A stretch of DNA of 64,000 nt from Strigamia acuminata (taxonomy: Eukaryota > Arthropoda > Chilopoda > Geophilomorpha > Linotaeniidae), in contig OX442314.1 of assembly GCA_949358305.1 (NCBI GenBank), positions 34,405,608 through 34,469,607 of the forward strand. The letters run 5' to 3'. Below the pieces are notes generated by a model that did no database searches, was not told the DNA's origin, and saw only the letters and a list, made by a program, of their open reading frames with translations. Shown piece after piece: positions 45,531 to 56,837 of this stretch (position 1 is its first letter; each line of letters starts with the position of its first letter). A program made the translations under genes and the position numbers.

Positions 45531-47160
45531 TCACTCTTGCAATTCAACAACATTAACGTCAAAATGGATGCACCCATCGAAATTTCTTGGCGTCTTGTAT
45601 TCATTCACTTTGGTCATCGTGTTTAACGAATACACTTTGTACGCCACGTCTGTTTTTGTGAATATCAGGCAGTCGTCGTTGTAAGGGACATACAAAAACA
45701 CATCACCATCGATATTCGGCGACGAAACAACACTCCAGCAATCACTTTTGATGTCGTAGATTAACAAACTGCGATTTGGGATTTGTTGAACAAAAATCAA
45801 CTTTATATAACAATCGTACGCGCGATTCTTACACATGACGCTTTGCCAATTGCCCGGTAATTTTTCTTTCGTCTCACAGGTTCCCGAACCCGTGTTAATA
45901 ATCTTTATGCGCGTCTCGTCCACATCGAAATAATACTTCCATCTTGCCCCTAACGAAGTTGCCAAAAGCAGAGATTTGCAATTCGAGATGTCGTCATCGT
46001 CATCGAAATCAATGATCTCCCATTCATATTCGCAATGATCAAAACGCAAATAAGTAGAATTTGTTCGTCTAAAGTGGACGTCCCTATAATCTGAGGCTTC
46101 ACACGATACATCCATCGCAACTTCTTCGGGTTGTTCGAAAATGTCATTCGATTTGACTTCAATTGCTTTAAGTCCCAATCGATTTGGCCTGGGAGTCACG
46201 CAAACAATCTCTTTCTTTAACAAAATCATTGGATACCAATCCGTTGCGGCGCAGCTGCGATGAGGCCGATCGTTACAAGTCTCCCACTTCTCGTGGTTTA
46301 AATAAGAAACTTTCGCGGTGCACCTTTTGCTCGTAACTTCAAAAACATATAATTCAACTTTTCTCGACATCGTTGTTAACCACTTTGAAGAAACGGCTTT
46401 GCTTACTGCGCCGTAGATTTCTACTGATTTGCTAACAACGTCGGATGAAATCAGTTGCTGAAGCGAATGTTCCGTCAATTCCTCCATACCGCATTCGTTG
46501 AGTAAATTTAACATGAGTTCGGTCTTGCATTCCGTTCCGGGTGACTTGATAATCCAATTTAAATTGAACACAATCAAGTCACCATCATTATCGGTAGTCT
46601 GGACTTCAGATAGACTTTCCATTTGTGCAGCCGTGATTTTGCCAAGTTGATCGGTCGCGGCGATGAGTTTCGTGTGGTGGGAAACGAACCGTCGAATGTC
46701 CTCGAGCGTGTCGTCTTCGCCGAACACTTCCGCCAACTGCCAAATGTCTAAAAAGTTGTCTACGGTCACCGAATCTGTATACTCGGTCCAGTAGTTGTCA
46801 AATAGGTCCCGTAACAACATCTTGTTAGTTGCAAAGAATATTTCTCGCATTACAAGTGTCAGATATTTCGGCGAGGATGGGAATATCTTGCGCGTATATG
46901 GATTTGACGATGATTTCCATGACGACGGAAGATATGTCCGGGAATGATGCCTCGTTCGTTTCGTTCTCGATGCTGTCATAGCTGAACATTGCATGGAAAT
47001 AATCGCTTTCGGCGACCAATTGACATTTATCGGCAAGCACACGTCCACCGTCGTTGCATTTTAAAACAACCATGTCCGCTCGTCCTTCATCTCGCGAATT
47101 GTACAAATTGGTCATAAGGTCGAGACTTTTTGGGGTTTGATTCGACTTACCCGACGCCAT
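45531..47160 (-). pseudogene. BTB-BACK-Kelch-like protein gene with one frameshift
   Basis: From ATG 47160 the first frame encodes a BTB domain (about residues 28-95: RADMVVLKCNDGGRVLADKC, YFHAMFSYD, EIIVKSIYAQDIPI). It ends at a stop at 46825. The homology passes near 46850-46865 to the overlapping frame, which encodes REIFFATNKMLLRDLFDNYW, a BACK-like helical part, and about 330 C-terminal residues with weak kelch-type strands (LLIYDIKSDCWSV). One missing base would explain the break, either a real mutation or a sequence error. Such proteins commonly act as CUL3 adaptors. The acidic run IIDFDDDDDIS is notable. It is intronless and lies between the two galaxin-like genes in opposite orientation. 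Confidence 0.75.
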
Positions 47161-47917
47161 TTTGATGGTTGCAGTGTGTGGAAATTGAATAAGAGTTGCT
47201 GGTCCAAGGAATTTGCAATCACTTTTGTATGTGGCGGTAAGGACTGCTGTGTTGTTTGGATTGCAAAAGGTAATGATAGCGGATTGTTAAAACAACATGA
47301 CCGTGCTGTACGGTAAAACTAACGCAAGTGATTTGTTGCGGAAAATACAATAGGGGGCGCTGTTCGAAGACAAAGTCATAAACTGACCAATGGAGTGAAT
47401 ACCCTCCATGGTCATGACATTGACATTCTGTTTTGTTTCATCGGTTTGAAATATTAGGCCGAAATAGGCTCTGGCAGGACTCGACGACTGTTGTTTGGTT
47501 TTTTTAACTGTTGAATGAAGATTGTATAAAATTACATTTAAATTTAAAATTAAACCAAACGATAGTGGAACTTCTCCTTTACAAACCCTGAAAAGGACAA
47601 CACTGCAGCCCTCTTAGTGTTCGAGCGGCGACCGTTTCAATACAGCTTCAAACTGGAATATGTCAGCAAGTTGACCATGGAACGAGTTCATTTAATATTA
47701 ATTAAAATTACATGATTTATGATAAAATTTTCTGGAATAATATCTTCTTTAAATTCGGGATCCATGCCATCATACAAAAACCATACCCCTCCTATTTTTA
47801 CAATGGCTACAAAGTGATTACGATTTGGTTGATTGAATGTTATTGCCATAATTTTGTAATTAGCATTGCCAATTTGATATGCAGATGGTAAATCACTTAT
47901 TTTATTACTAAATACTA
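47161..47917. other. Intergenic, no gene recognised
   Basis: This is the upstream flank of the BTB gene. I see no motif or long frame. Confidence 0.4.
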
Positions 47918-49118
47918 CTACTCAAACCCAGGTGTAAGTGGTCACCTCTTTTCAGTGTGTAATCAAATGTTTATTTCAAGTTTTTCAGGTTCAGTGTAAC
48001 AAATAAATAAATTTGCACATGAGGGTTGAGAAATACACTGAATTTACTTTAATTCAAAAAAAAAAAAACCAAAATAAACAAATAAACAAAAAAGTTATGA
48101 CTGATTTCAGTTGAGTTATTTGACACAAGAGAAAGTGGTCACTGCACTGCTTGACTCATGTGAAAGTGGTCAAGTCATTTTAATATTTTGTAACATCTTC
48201 TTTAGCATTAATTCCTGCCTGAATACGGTCTGGCATGGTTTCTATTAGTTCTTGACAATATTCTGGAGTGATCGAGCCCCACAGGCCAAGTCGAAACCTA
48301 AATGTGATGGGTTTGAAAACTGAGCAATTGACTTGACTTTATGTTTAGAATCATTTTCCTACTGAAATATCCATTTCAAAGCCAGTTTATCACTTGCAAA
48401 TTGAAGCATAACAATCCTTCAACACTTTGTTATAAGTATATTGGTCCATGATACCCTTAATTTAATGTTGTGAACCGATACACAGAGAGGAAACCATCCC
48501 CAAGCCATCCTAATAGTAAAATGGCTTGGGGATGGTTTCCTGTATGTTTATCGGTCCACAACATTAAATTAAGGGTTTCACAGACCAATATACTTATAAA
48601 AAAAGTGTTGGAGGATTGTTATGCTTCAATTTGCAAGTGATAAACTGGCTTTGAAATGGATATTTCAGTAGGAAAATGATTCTAAACATAAAGTCAAGTC
48701 AATTGCTCAGTTTTCAAACCCATCACATTTAGGTTTTGACTTGGCCTGTGGAGCTCGATCACTCCAGAATATTGTCAAGAACTAATATAAACCATGCCAG
48801 ACCGTATTCAGGCAGGAATTAATGCTAAAGAAGATGTTACAAAATATTAAAATGACTTGACCACTTTCACATGAGTCAAGTAGTGCAGTGACCACTTTCA
48901 CTTGTGTCAAATAACTCAACTGAAATCAGTCATACCCTCATAACTTTTTTGTTTATTTGTTTATTTTGGTTTTTTTTTTTGAATTAAAGTAAATTCAGTG
49001 TATTTTTCAACCCTCATGTGCAAATTTATTTATTTGTTACACTAAACCTGAAAAACTTGAAATAAACATTTGATTACACACTGAAACGAGGTGACCACTT
49101 ACACCTGGGTTTGAGTAG
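47918..49118. mobile_element. 1.2-kb foldback palindrome flanked by TA
   Basis: The left end CTACTCAAACCCAGGTGTAAG is inverted at the right end, and the two halves of about 595 bp are near-complete inverted copies with only scattered differences. The centre (about 48487-48543) is a tighter hairpin built on ccatccccaagccat. TA flanks both ends (47916-47917 and 49119-49120), as in Tc1/mariner-type insertions. There is no transposase frame. Direct repeats of aagtggtca occur in each arm. Confidence 0.85.
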
Positions 49119-50150
49119 TAAGTATCGAAATATTAAAACTGGTGGGATTGTTCTGAATGCGTATTGCGTTTTCGAATTCCTCGGCAGTTGTTTGTTTTGC
49201 AATGACCCTCATCACTTTCCCCAATCCACATTTTATTTGATTCCAACTGTAAAAGTTGTAAGAAGGCATCATCTGAAACTGTTTTTTGATGTGAACTATC
49301 TGCAGAACATGTTGTAATTATGTGAATGAGGTGCTAACTTCAGCTTGGTCAGAAAACTTGGTTTTTCGCAGATATCTCTACAACTGTAGGAGGTAAACAT
49401 ATGCATGTGATATTTAATCCATTTTTTAGCTCATTTCTGATTGATTGAGCTCATTTCTGACACTTTTTAAATTTTGGCCAATTTTGACAAAAACGCAAAA
49501 GCAAACCTAAGAAAAAATTGACAAATTTGGTCAAAAATCAAAAAGAGAAATCTCCAAGGGTCCTCCAAAGAAAATCTCCAAGAGTCCCCCAAAAGAACTT
49601 GGGGGACCCTTGGAGATTTCCCAGGGTTTGTAGAGGAGAAAGTTCTCTATTGTTTGGTTTTTGAAAAAAAAGAATCCGTGGTCAGGTTGTTGAGATATTC
49701 CAGTTTGAATCTGTGGCACCAGATTCGGAAATTTAGCACAAGTCTATTTTTCGCTATATTCAAATGGTTGCTGCTCGAAAACTAAGAGGGGTAGACACTC
49801 GTGGTTTTCAGGGTTTGTTAAGGAGAAAGTCCTCTTTCTTTTGGTGTAAGAATCATTAAAATCCGTGGTAAAAAAAAATTTGGGATTTGTTCTACTGTAT
49901 CTGTAGTTTAGGCGAATACGAATGTGGTGCCAACTTCAGCCGGGTCTAGCTGCTTTCGTTTTGGCGGAATTGATTCGGACAGATGGACAGAACCGTTTTA
50001 TTAGACTTTCTAAACATAGAGTTTAGAAGTCTAAAACTATAAAAACGAAAGCAAACAAAGCAAAAAGTTGTTTTTCATGTGTTTTATGCCGGTATTGGTT
50101 TTTATAACGAAAGATAGATCGACGGGTCAACCATTTAGTTGGCCCCGAAC
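49119..50150. other. Intergenic, no gene; contains two hairpins
   Basis: A strong hairpin (aaatctccaagggtcc ... ggacccttggagattt) spans about 49549-49618. Another (tagactttctaaac ... gtttagaagtcta) at 50002-50035 repeats the one at 17275-17305. The phrase gtgctaacttcagc near 49330 recurs as gtgccaacttcagc near 49928. Confidence 0.5.
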
Positions 50151-50345
50151 GTGGTACGATCCTTGTGTGGTACATCACATGCGTTGGAGTTTTTTGTGGC
50201 ATTTGCACGGCCTTTGCATCAAAATAATACTGCACAGTCCTATGAAAGACAATGCATTGTTTGAAGTCCACTAATAGTTTCTCTCGTTTGTCAGGGCCAA
50301 CCGCTCCATTTGCAAAAATCGAGCCCAAGTTTAAGCAGATGCTAC

Positions 50346-51416
50346 TGCGGTGGCCGGTGGTCACCGAAAGAGGAATTTGAGTTTATCTTCTTTTTATTTG
50401 AATTTATTCCTAATAAATATTTACTCAAGTCATTTTCATTCTGTAACCAAATAAAAAGAAATATGTTTCATTTTTTATCAATGCATTATTTTTTTATGGC
50501 TTTAAAAAATAAAGAGAAATGAGTTTTTTGTGAACGTTGCCAGAGCAACGAGACGGGGAGAAATGTGGGTGGCAGGAAGGATTTCCTGTCACCAAGGAGA
50601 AAAAATGTGATTTTTCCTCAGACAAAAAATCAACACTGAATCTGAAAGTCACAAAAAGCATTACTCCTGGAATTATTATTACTTGTAGTGATCTGTGATA
50701 TTATTTTGGTGTTTTGGGCTCATAATCTTGTGTTAACCACAGTTAACATGAGAATTCGTTCTAGTATCAAATTCTAATTTGATACAAAATATTTCCTTGC
50801 TACGAAAGCATTCGTAGCAAGACCATAGCCGATTAGCCGGTGTGCGAGCTTGTCGAACCAAAAGAGAGGACTTCGGAATTTATTCCGAATCAGCAGTAGG
50901 AGAAGCAATCGGAATTCATTCCGATCGCCAGTGTAAAGGAGAAAATGAAGCGAATTCGTGCAGGTCGTACGAAGTCGAGACGTCGCCATTGACGGTAAGA
51001 AACGACAGTGACGACGCCATTGTTGCAGAGACGACGAGAAGACAACATCGCCATCGTCAATTGTTCAGTCTATTATTTCCTTTCTAATATTTCATATTAT
51101 TTATTTAGTTTATGTATAATTTTATTAACCCAAAGAATGTTATTTTATTTGATATAAGTTTATTAATTTATTCTTCAGCTAAAGAATAAATAAGTTTGTT
51201 TGATTTTAACTTATCTAAGTTTGTTTATTAGAGAGTTTTCAGTAAGAATTGCTTGCTTTAATTGTATAATTAAGGCAATCAATTCTATTAACTTGAAGTT
51301 TGTTTTAAGTATTTTTAGAGAATTAGAATTTGTAAGTCCCGGTGTGGCAACCGAACTAGTCAATTTTGAGTTGTTAGTCTTGTCAGTTTTCATTATTAAC
51401 ACTCAGGATCACTACA
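50346..51416. mobile_element. Solo LTR, 1071 bp, with CTAC target duplication
   Basis: The sequence starts TGCGGTGGCC and ends GGATCACTACA, flanked by CTAC on both sides (50342-50345 and 51417-51420). Spacer copy A has the empty site (gatgctactaagtacg at about 44914). Its end and an internal tgtgggtgg are shared with the insertion at 3958-4773. It contains no coding region. Confidence 0.75.
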
Positions 51417-51969
51417 CTACTAACAAGTAAGTACGTCACACATCCGCTAGTTTCGTGTAATTCACAGGATGCGATTTAGAGGTTATTTTAATTTATTTAA
51501 TATTTGATTGAATTTCCTTCTTTTTTTTGTTATCTCTGTTGGTTACATCGCACATTACATGACCGTAACAATGACTGAGGCCCAAGTAGGTGCATACCGT
51601 GCAAGGCTGTTTTTTTCAAATTCGCCAAATTCGTGCATCTTATAGAGAGGATGTAGTGCTTGAAATTAATCACCCTTTTTTGTATGGAAATAAGTTTTTT
51701 TTTTTTTTTTCTATGAGCAACTTTTTCGGCATTGAGTAGACAACTTTTTGTTGAGTGCTAGGGAATTAATCGGAATTAATTCACTGTTGGGACTGCAGGC
51801 TGATTACACACGGTAGACAATTTTCTTCCTGTTCTTCTTATGAAAATAATGGGAAATTACTTGTATTTTTTAATTCATTAGGAAAAAAGATAACTATTTA
51901 TTGTTAGCCAAAATTATATTTAACCCAGGTCAAGTTTCACGGGTTGTCATTTCTTATTTGTCGTTAGAG

Positions 51970-52235
51970 CAGGAGTTCTCAAACTTTTTAGCATTGCGAC
52001 CCATTTTTGGCTGGTTTTTGGAGGTTTTTGTCAAGATTTTAGAGGATTTTGTAGCTTTTGCTAGCCTGCGATGTATTGCAACCAATTACAGGCAGTAAGT
52101 TGGAATTAAAATTGGCAAAAATTAAAAAAAAAAAATAAAAAAAAATCTGGCAACGAAAATTTTGGGCGACAAAGTGGTTGAACAATGTTGCGCCTCACAA
52201 AAATCAGCTCGCGCCCCACAGTTTGAGAAACGCTG
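51970..52235. mobile_element. hAT-type MITE
   Basis: It is 266 bp, starting CAGGAGTTCTCAAAC and ending GTTTGAGAAACGCTG, the classic hAT terminus pattern. Flanks (cgttagag left, tcgtaaag right) are diverged copies of the 8 bp tcgtagag that is single in spacer copy A at about 45366. There is no transposase. Confidence 0.85.
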
Positions 52236-54206
52236 TCGTAAAGATATCAAAAATACTTTTTTTCCTACTACTACCGTAGTATTTCTTAGATAAACTGCAA
52301 GTCAACGCGAAAAAATATCAAAAAATGTAAATAAACTAAAAAAAAAAAGTAATAGTTTGGTGTAAATACAAAAAAAATGAAGTGAAGACAGAAGATCTAA
52401 TTTAACTAATTTAAGAATAAAACAATTGCAAAAAAAAACAACACACATAAGTTGCATTGGGACATACAAGATATTACCTCAAGTTCTAATAAAGTTGAAC
52501 AATTTTGATTCTTTTCAGTAATCATGTGGCTATCTTCAAAATGTCCACTTGTGCTAATTACTTTGCAGGTGTTCTTCTTAAGGTTTGGTTATGTCAGCTT
52601 GGATCCGTATTATTATAACATAAACAGCGATACCGCATGTTCATTTAGTGAGTGATTTCGATTTCTTCGATCATCTTATTTCTTAATTCTTGTTAATTGT
52701 TCTTTTCAATCGATAGATGAAAGCTACGTAGCGGCTTACAATCCTGCATCGCAAATGTGTTGCTCCGGTAGTGTGTTTCCAACATTCTCTAATTCGTACA
52801 AGAAATGTTGCGGATCGTCCGAAATAGATGTAGCGAGCCAGGTGTGCTGTGGCGGCAAAGCGTATTCTTTGAAAATTGGCTACCTCTGCTGCGGGGACGA
52901 ATACTTTTCGGTCAAAGAGGCCAAATGTTGCAATTCGAGCGTTACTGGCGATGAAAGCCCGTTGCCTTTTCCCGCTTACGTCGTCAACAATACCGAAGCG
53001 ATGCGTGCAATGGAATGTTGCGGTTCGAAACTAATCGACTCGAGGACACACATCTGCTGTACCCAACAAATCACGTTCAATAAAATCTACCGCGGACTAC
53101 TCGGACAATACATTGATATAAAATGGTCGATCGAGGACCGTTCTTTTCAAGATCACCTCAGTTTGTTCATGAGGAGACTGCAGTTTCACTTTTTCAAAAA
53201 GAAGTTTAACCAAACAGGATGTTGTGCGGGTAAAATAATCGAAATTAGTCAATAAATTCAATAAATTTCTGCTTTATTTTTGTATTAGGAAAAATGTATA
53301 ACAAAGAAGAAACGACTTGTCCACCCAATGACGATTATCAACGATTCGGTTATTTGGCAATGGAAGCTAACCGGGATTTTATTCGACAAAAACGTAAATA
53401 TTTCTATGCGCCGTTTGACACGTGCAATGGAAAAATATACAAACTTACGACTCACGTATGCTGTACTTTGCGTCCAAGCTCTAAACTTACAAATTCCCGC
53501 CACACTGACGGACGGGTGAGCAAAATTGCCGAGGCCAAGTCGCGATCGGGACGCACACTTTGTTGCGGACTGCAACCGTACGACTGGGACAAAGAAATCT
53601 GTTGCGGCGACAAGAAAATCCACGCGCAGAACGCCCAAACTACCATGGAATGTTGCGGATTGTCGGTTTACGACACCACAACGCAACGATGCTGCGAATC
53701 GAGCGCCGCGGTGCAAGACATCGACAAGTTACCTGAAACCGCCGACGCTTGCTGCGGCAAATCCAAACTCCCGTTCGATTCCAAGACCCAAGTGTGCTGC
53801 GGAAACAAGGTGTTGTACATTCGCAAGGAGAAAGCAAGCAGGGATTACTTTAACTGTTGCTGGGACGAAAATAGCAAACGGGAGCCGAGCGTTTACGACA
53901 CGCGCACGGAAACGTGCTGCGGCGGAGCGAAACACGAGAAATCCGTCGAGTGTTGCGGCTCAGAAACGCTGGATCGGAACACGGAAGTGTGTTGCAAAGG
54001 AATCAAGGTGAAAAGGGAGTCGCAGCGTGAATGCTGCGGGAATAAAACGTTCGACTCGAAACTCGAATTGTGCTGCAACAACGAGACCGGCTTCGTTGTA
54101 CAGAGGAAGTCCAGGGGAGACGAGTGTTGCGGGAATGTCACGTCGTACGATCGTCGGGAACAACTGTGTTGTCAAAGCGAAAGGGAAAGCGCCGTTGTGT
54201 TCAAGT

Positions 54207-55749
54207 TGTGACGGTTACACTGTCGTGTATTTTGCTAGTTTAGAACGATTATTCTGTCAATAGATGGCACTGATACGTTTTAGCGGTAATTTCGAAGTTC
54301 GGTTATTTTCAGTAATTAAAATATAAATTACTATTTATATTTTAGTCTGTTTCAAGTCTAAACAGTTATTTAATATATTTTATGTTGTTTTGACTAGTTT
54401 ACTACATAATTCTATTGAATTATGTATAAACTTGACATCTTATATTCACCCCTCGCCACCCACTGGAAGTTGGACTAATTCCGGATTACAGTCAAAAGAC
54501 TTAATCCGAAATGTGTCCTGTGTATCCAGTTCCTGGAACGGACCTAGTAGAGGACTATGTCCTGGCTATCCACTTCCTAGAGTCTAGGATTGGAAGGATT
54601 TAGCTGACCAGTGATCCCATTGGATCGATAATCAGCCTATTGTCCAGTACGAGTATATATTCCCGTGTAAACCGGATATATCACTCGCTCTCTTGTTGGT
54701 GTTCTGTTCCTGACGCCACTTGAACTGGGTCTGGTGGACTTAGGGCCACTTGGGTGAATTTAGTTCATTTTGTTGTACTTAGGGACAATGGATAGCTGTA
54801 GCTATGGAAAGGTAACATTTATCAATTTAACATTTATTCTCAGAATTTCAGTACAGGCCGGATAAAGAAATACTTGATATTTAGTGTAAGAATCTAGAGT
54901 GGGTCGAAGATCCACAGACACACTCCCGCCTCTTCATGCCAACATTCCGTTGTAGAAATAAGTGTAGAATCTAGAGTGGAATATTGCAATTTCACAGACG
55001 CATTATTTGGGTAATCGACGTGGAGTAATTTCCCGGTTACTCTCCCGCCAGTCAGAACCGAGTGGAGTAATTTCCCGGCGATGGCACAACCTTTCCTGCG
55101 AGAAACTGCTGATTCAATTCGCTGTTGGACGATGGAACATCTTAATTATTATTTTGATGTTGATTGCACTTGGGGCAAAAAATAGCTCGGCGCTATTTTA
55201 ATTTATTCTTTATTTTTACAGTTATTTTATCCCGCTTCGTGAATATAATATCATGTGGAATTCTGTCGAATTTACATGAATATTTATTCAATTTATTTCG
55301 TCATGTTTATGACCGCGCTTTGCAATTATTATCCATATAATAATTACAAGTGTGACGACTGCAGAAAAGTCAACCGCACCTCTCGGATATAACCCACCCA
55401 AGCCTAACCATTACACACCTTTTTAGATCCAAACCAGAACCAGTTAGATGTCGAAACCATTCGAGTCCATATTCAGACGACATCTTTTACGTCCCGACAA
55501 TAAGACCGATACACATTCTTGTTGTCTGACTGAAAACCGCAAGTGATATTATTATAGGGCTTTTGCCGACCGATTGTATAGTTTAACTTGCAGAATTTCG
55601 ACCATTTGTCGGTCTAGTATTTATATAAATTCAAACCGGAATAAATTGTCATATGATTTGAGAAATCACAAGCCTCCGTATTTTACACTTTCACACAAGT
55701 TCTCGCTCTAATTTTCTAGCAATTGTATCTCGCAAAGTCAATCGTCACA
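54207..55749 (+). repeat. 5' LTR of the gag-only element
   Basis: It starts TGTGACGGTTACACTG and ends CAATCGTCACA, with inverted termini TGTGACG/CGTCACA. A TATA-like gagtatatattcc lies at about 54651. Two short internal duplications (tagagtgg-type near 54892 and 54970, gtggagtaatttcccgg near 55020 and 55060) are present in both LTRs. Confidence 0.9.
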
Positions 55750-55751
55750 CG

Positions 55752-55769
55752 TGGAGGTCCCACCGAGAT
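55752..55769 (+). other. Primer binding site, tRNA-Gln type
   Basis: TGGAGGTCCCACCGAGAT begins 2 bp after the LTR. Its reverse complement ends in GGTGGGACCTCCA, the 3' end I know from animal tRNA-Gln including CCA. Confidence 0.8.
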
Positions 55770-56795
55770 AGGTTGCATTATTAAAGTGAACTCTGTGATC
55801 AAAGTGTAAAATTTGAAAAAATGAATTTTTGATTATTTTACGTAGATATTATAATTAGAAAATTTCCGATTTTCTCTTGGTAAAAATACTGTGTGTTATT
55901 TATTCATTTCCAAAAATCCAAGTTATCTTTTGGAAATGACTAAGTTTAAATTTTTCGATTATTTTGATAACGCATTATAATCTAAAGATTTCGAATTTTC
56001 CAAGGAAATAATCTATTTTGACCGTCTTAAGTTTTCAAAAATATTCTTGGCATATTTTGAAAGTCTCGAAGCCATGAATTGTGATCAAAAGATGGATTAA
56101 CAATTTTGTTGGCTAAAAGACCAAAATTAATAAAATATTTATTTTATTGTTCGGTTAGAATTTGACTATTTTGATAAATTCATCATAATTAGAAAATTCC
56201 GAGTTTTTTAATAAAATCTACTTTTGTTTTGATCAAGTTCTCTGAAAATACATTGTTATATTTTGGAAATCTCAAAGTTAGGAATTTTAATCAAAAAATT
56301 TGATTAATAATTCTGTGGCTAAAAACTGAAAATAATAAAATACTTATTTTATTTTATTTAAGTTTGGTTAAAACTTGGCCAGTTATTCTACTGTTCTGTT
56401 AAAAGTTACGGATTTTAATCTTAATCCGTGACAAGTTAAGGAATGTGACAACGAGAACCAATCACAACGCAGTTTTGAACATGCCACCCAGATTATGGAT
56501 TACTGAGAATTCTGGATTAAATTCGTCAGAAATATCTCAGTACCACCAATCAATGCAGACTTTCTTAACAATAGAAAATACCGGAAACCAGTTGGACAAA
56601 GAAATCTTTTGCCACACTTGCTTTCTATCAGCGTGACCGTTCAGTTGTGCCTTGTGGTCAGTGCCTTCCTGGACCATTCTTGACCGAAGACAAGACAGTT
56701 TTGACCGTAGCCACTTCAGTTTAGCAGCCAAGGTTGTATAATTTCATTTTCCTTTTTAGTTTAAAAATTAAGCGTGTTTTATTTGACGCTAGTAT
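55770..56795 (+). other. Long AT-rich 5' leader of the gag-only element
   Basis: There are about 1 kb of mostly non-coding AT-rich leader. One 63-codon frame (56445-56636) has no domain. The motif aaaattccgag/ttttctaattat recurs loosely. Confidence 0.5.
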
Positions 56796-56837
56796 TTGTT
56801 TAAATTTAATTTTTTTGTGTATTTCTCGTCGAGTATT

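Larger units (their letters stand above)
50151..52440. repeat. Galaxin spacer, copy B, interrupted
   Basis: This is the duplicate of 44692-45515. It is interrupted by a solo LTR (50346-51416), a hAT MITE (51970-52235) and a smaller length difference near 51610-51710. It lies directly upstream of the second galaxin-like gene. Confidence 0.8.

Noticed and set aside
54390-54587. Identical 64-65 codon ORFs in both LTRs (54390, 55007, 59468, 60085)
   Set aside because: They are within LTR sequence with no protein motif. Their identity reflects LTR identity only.
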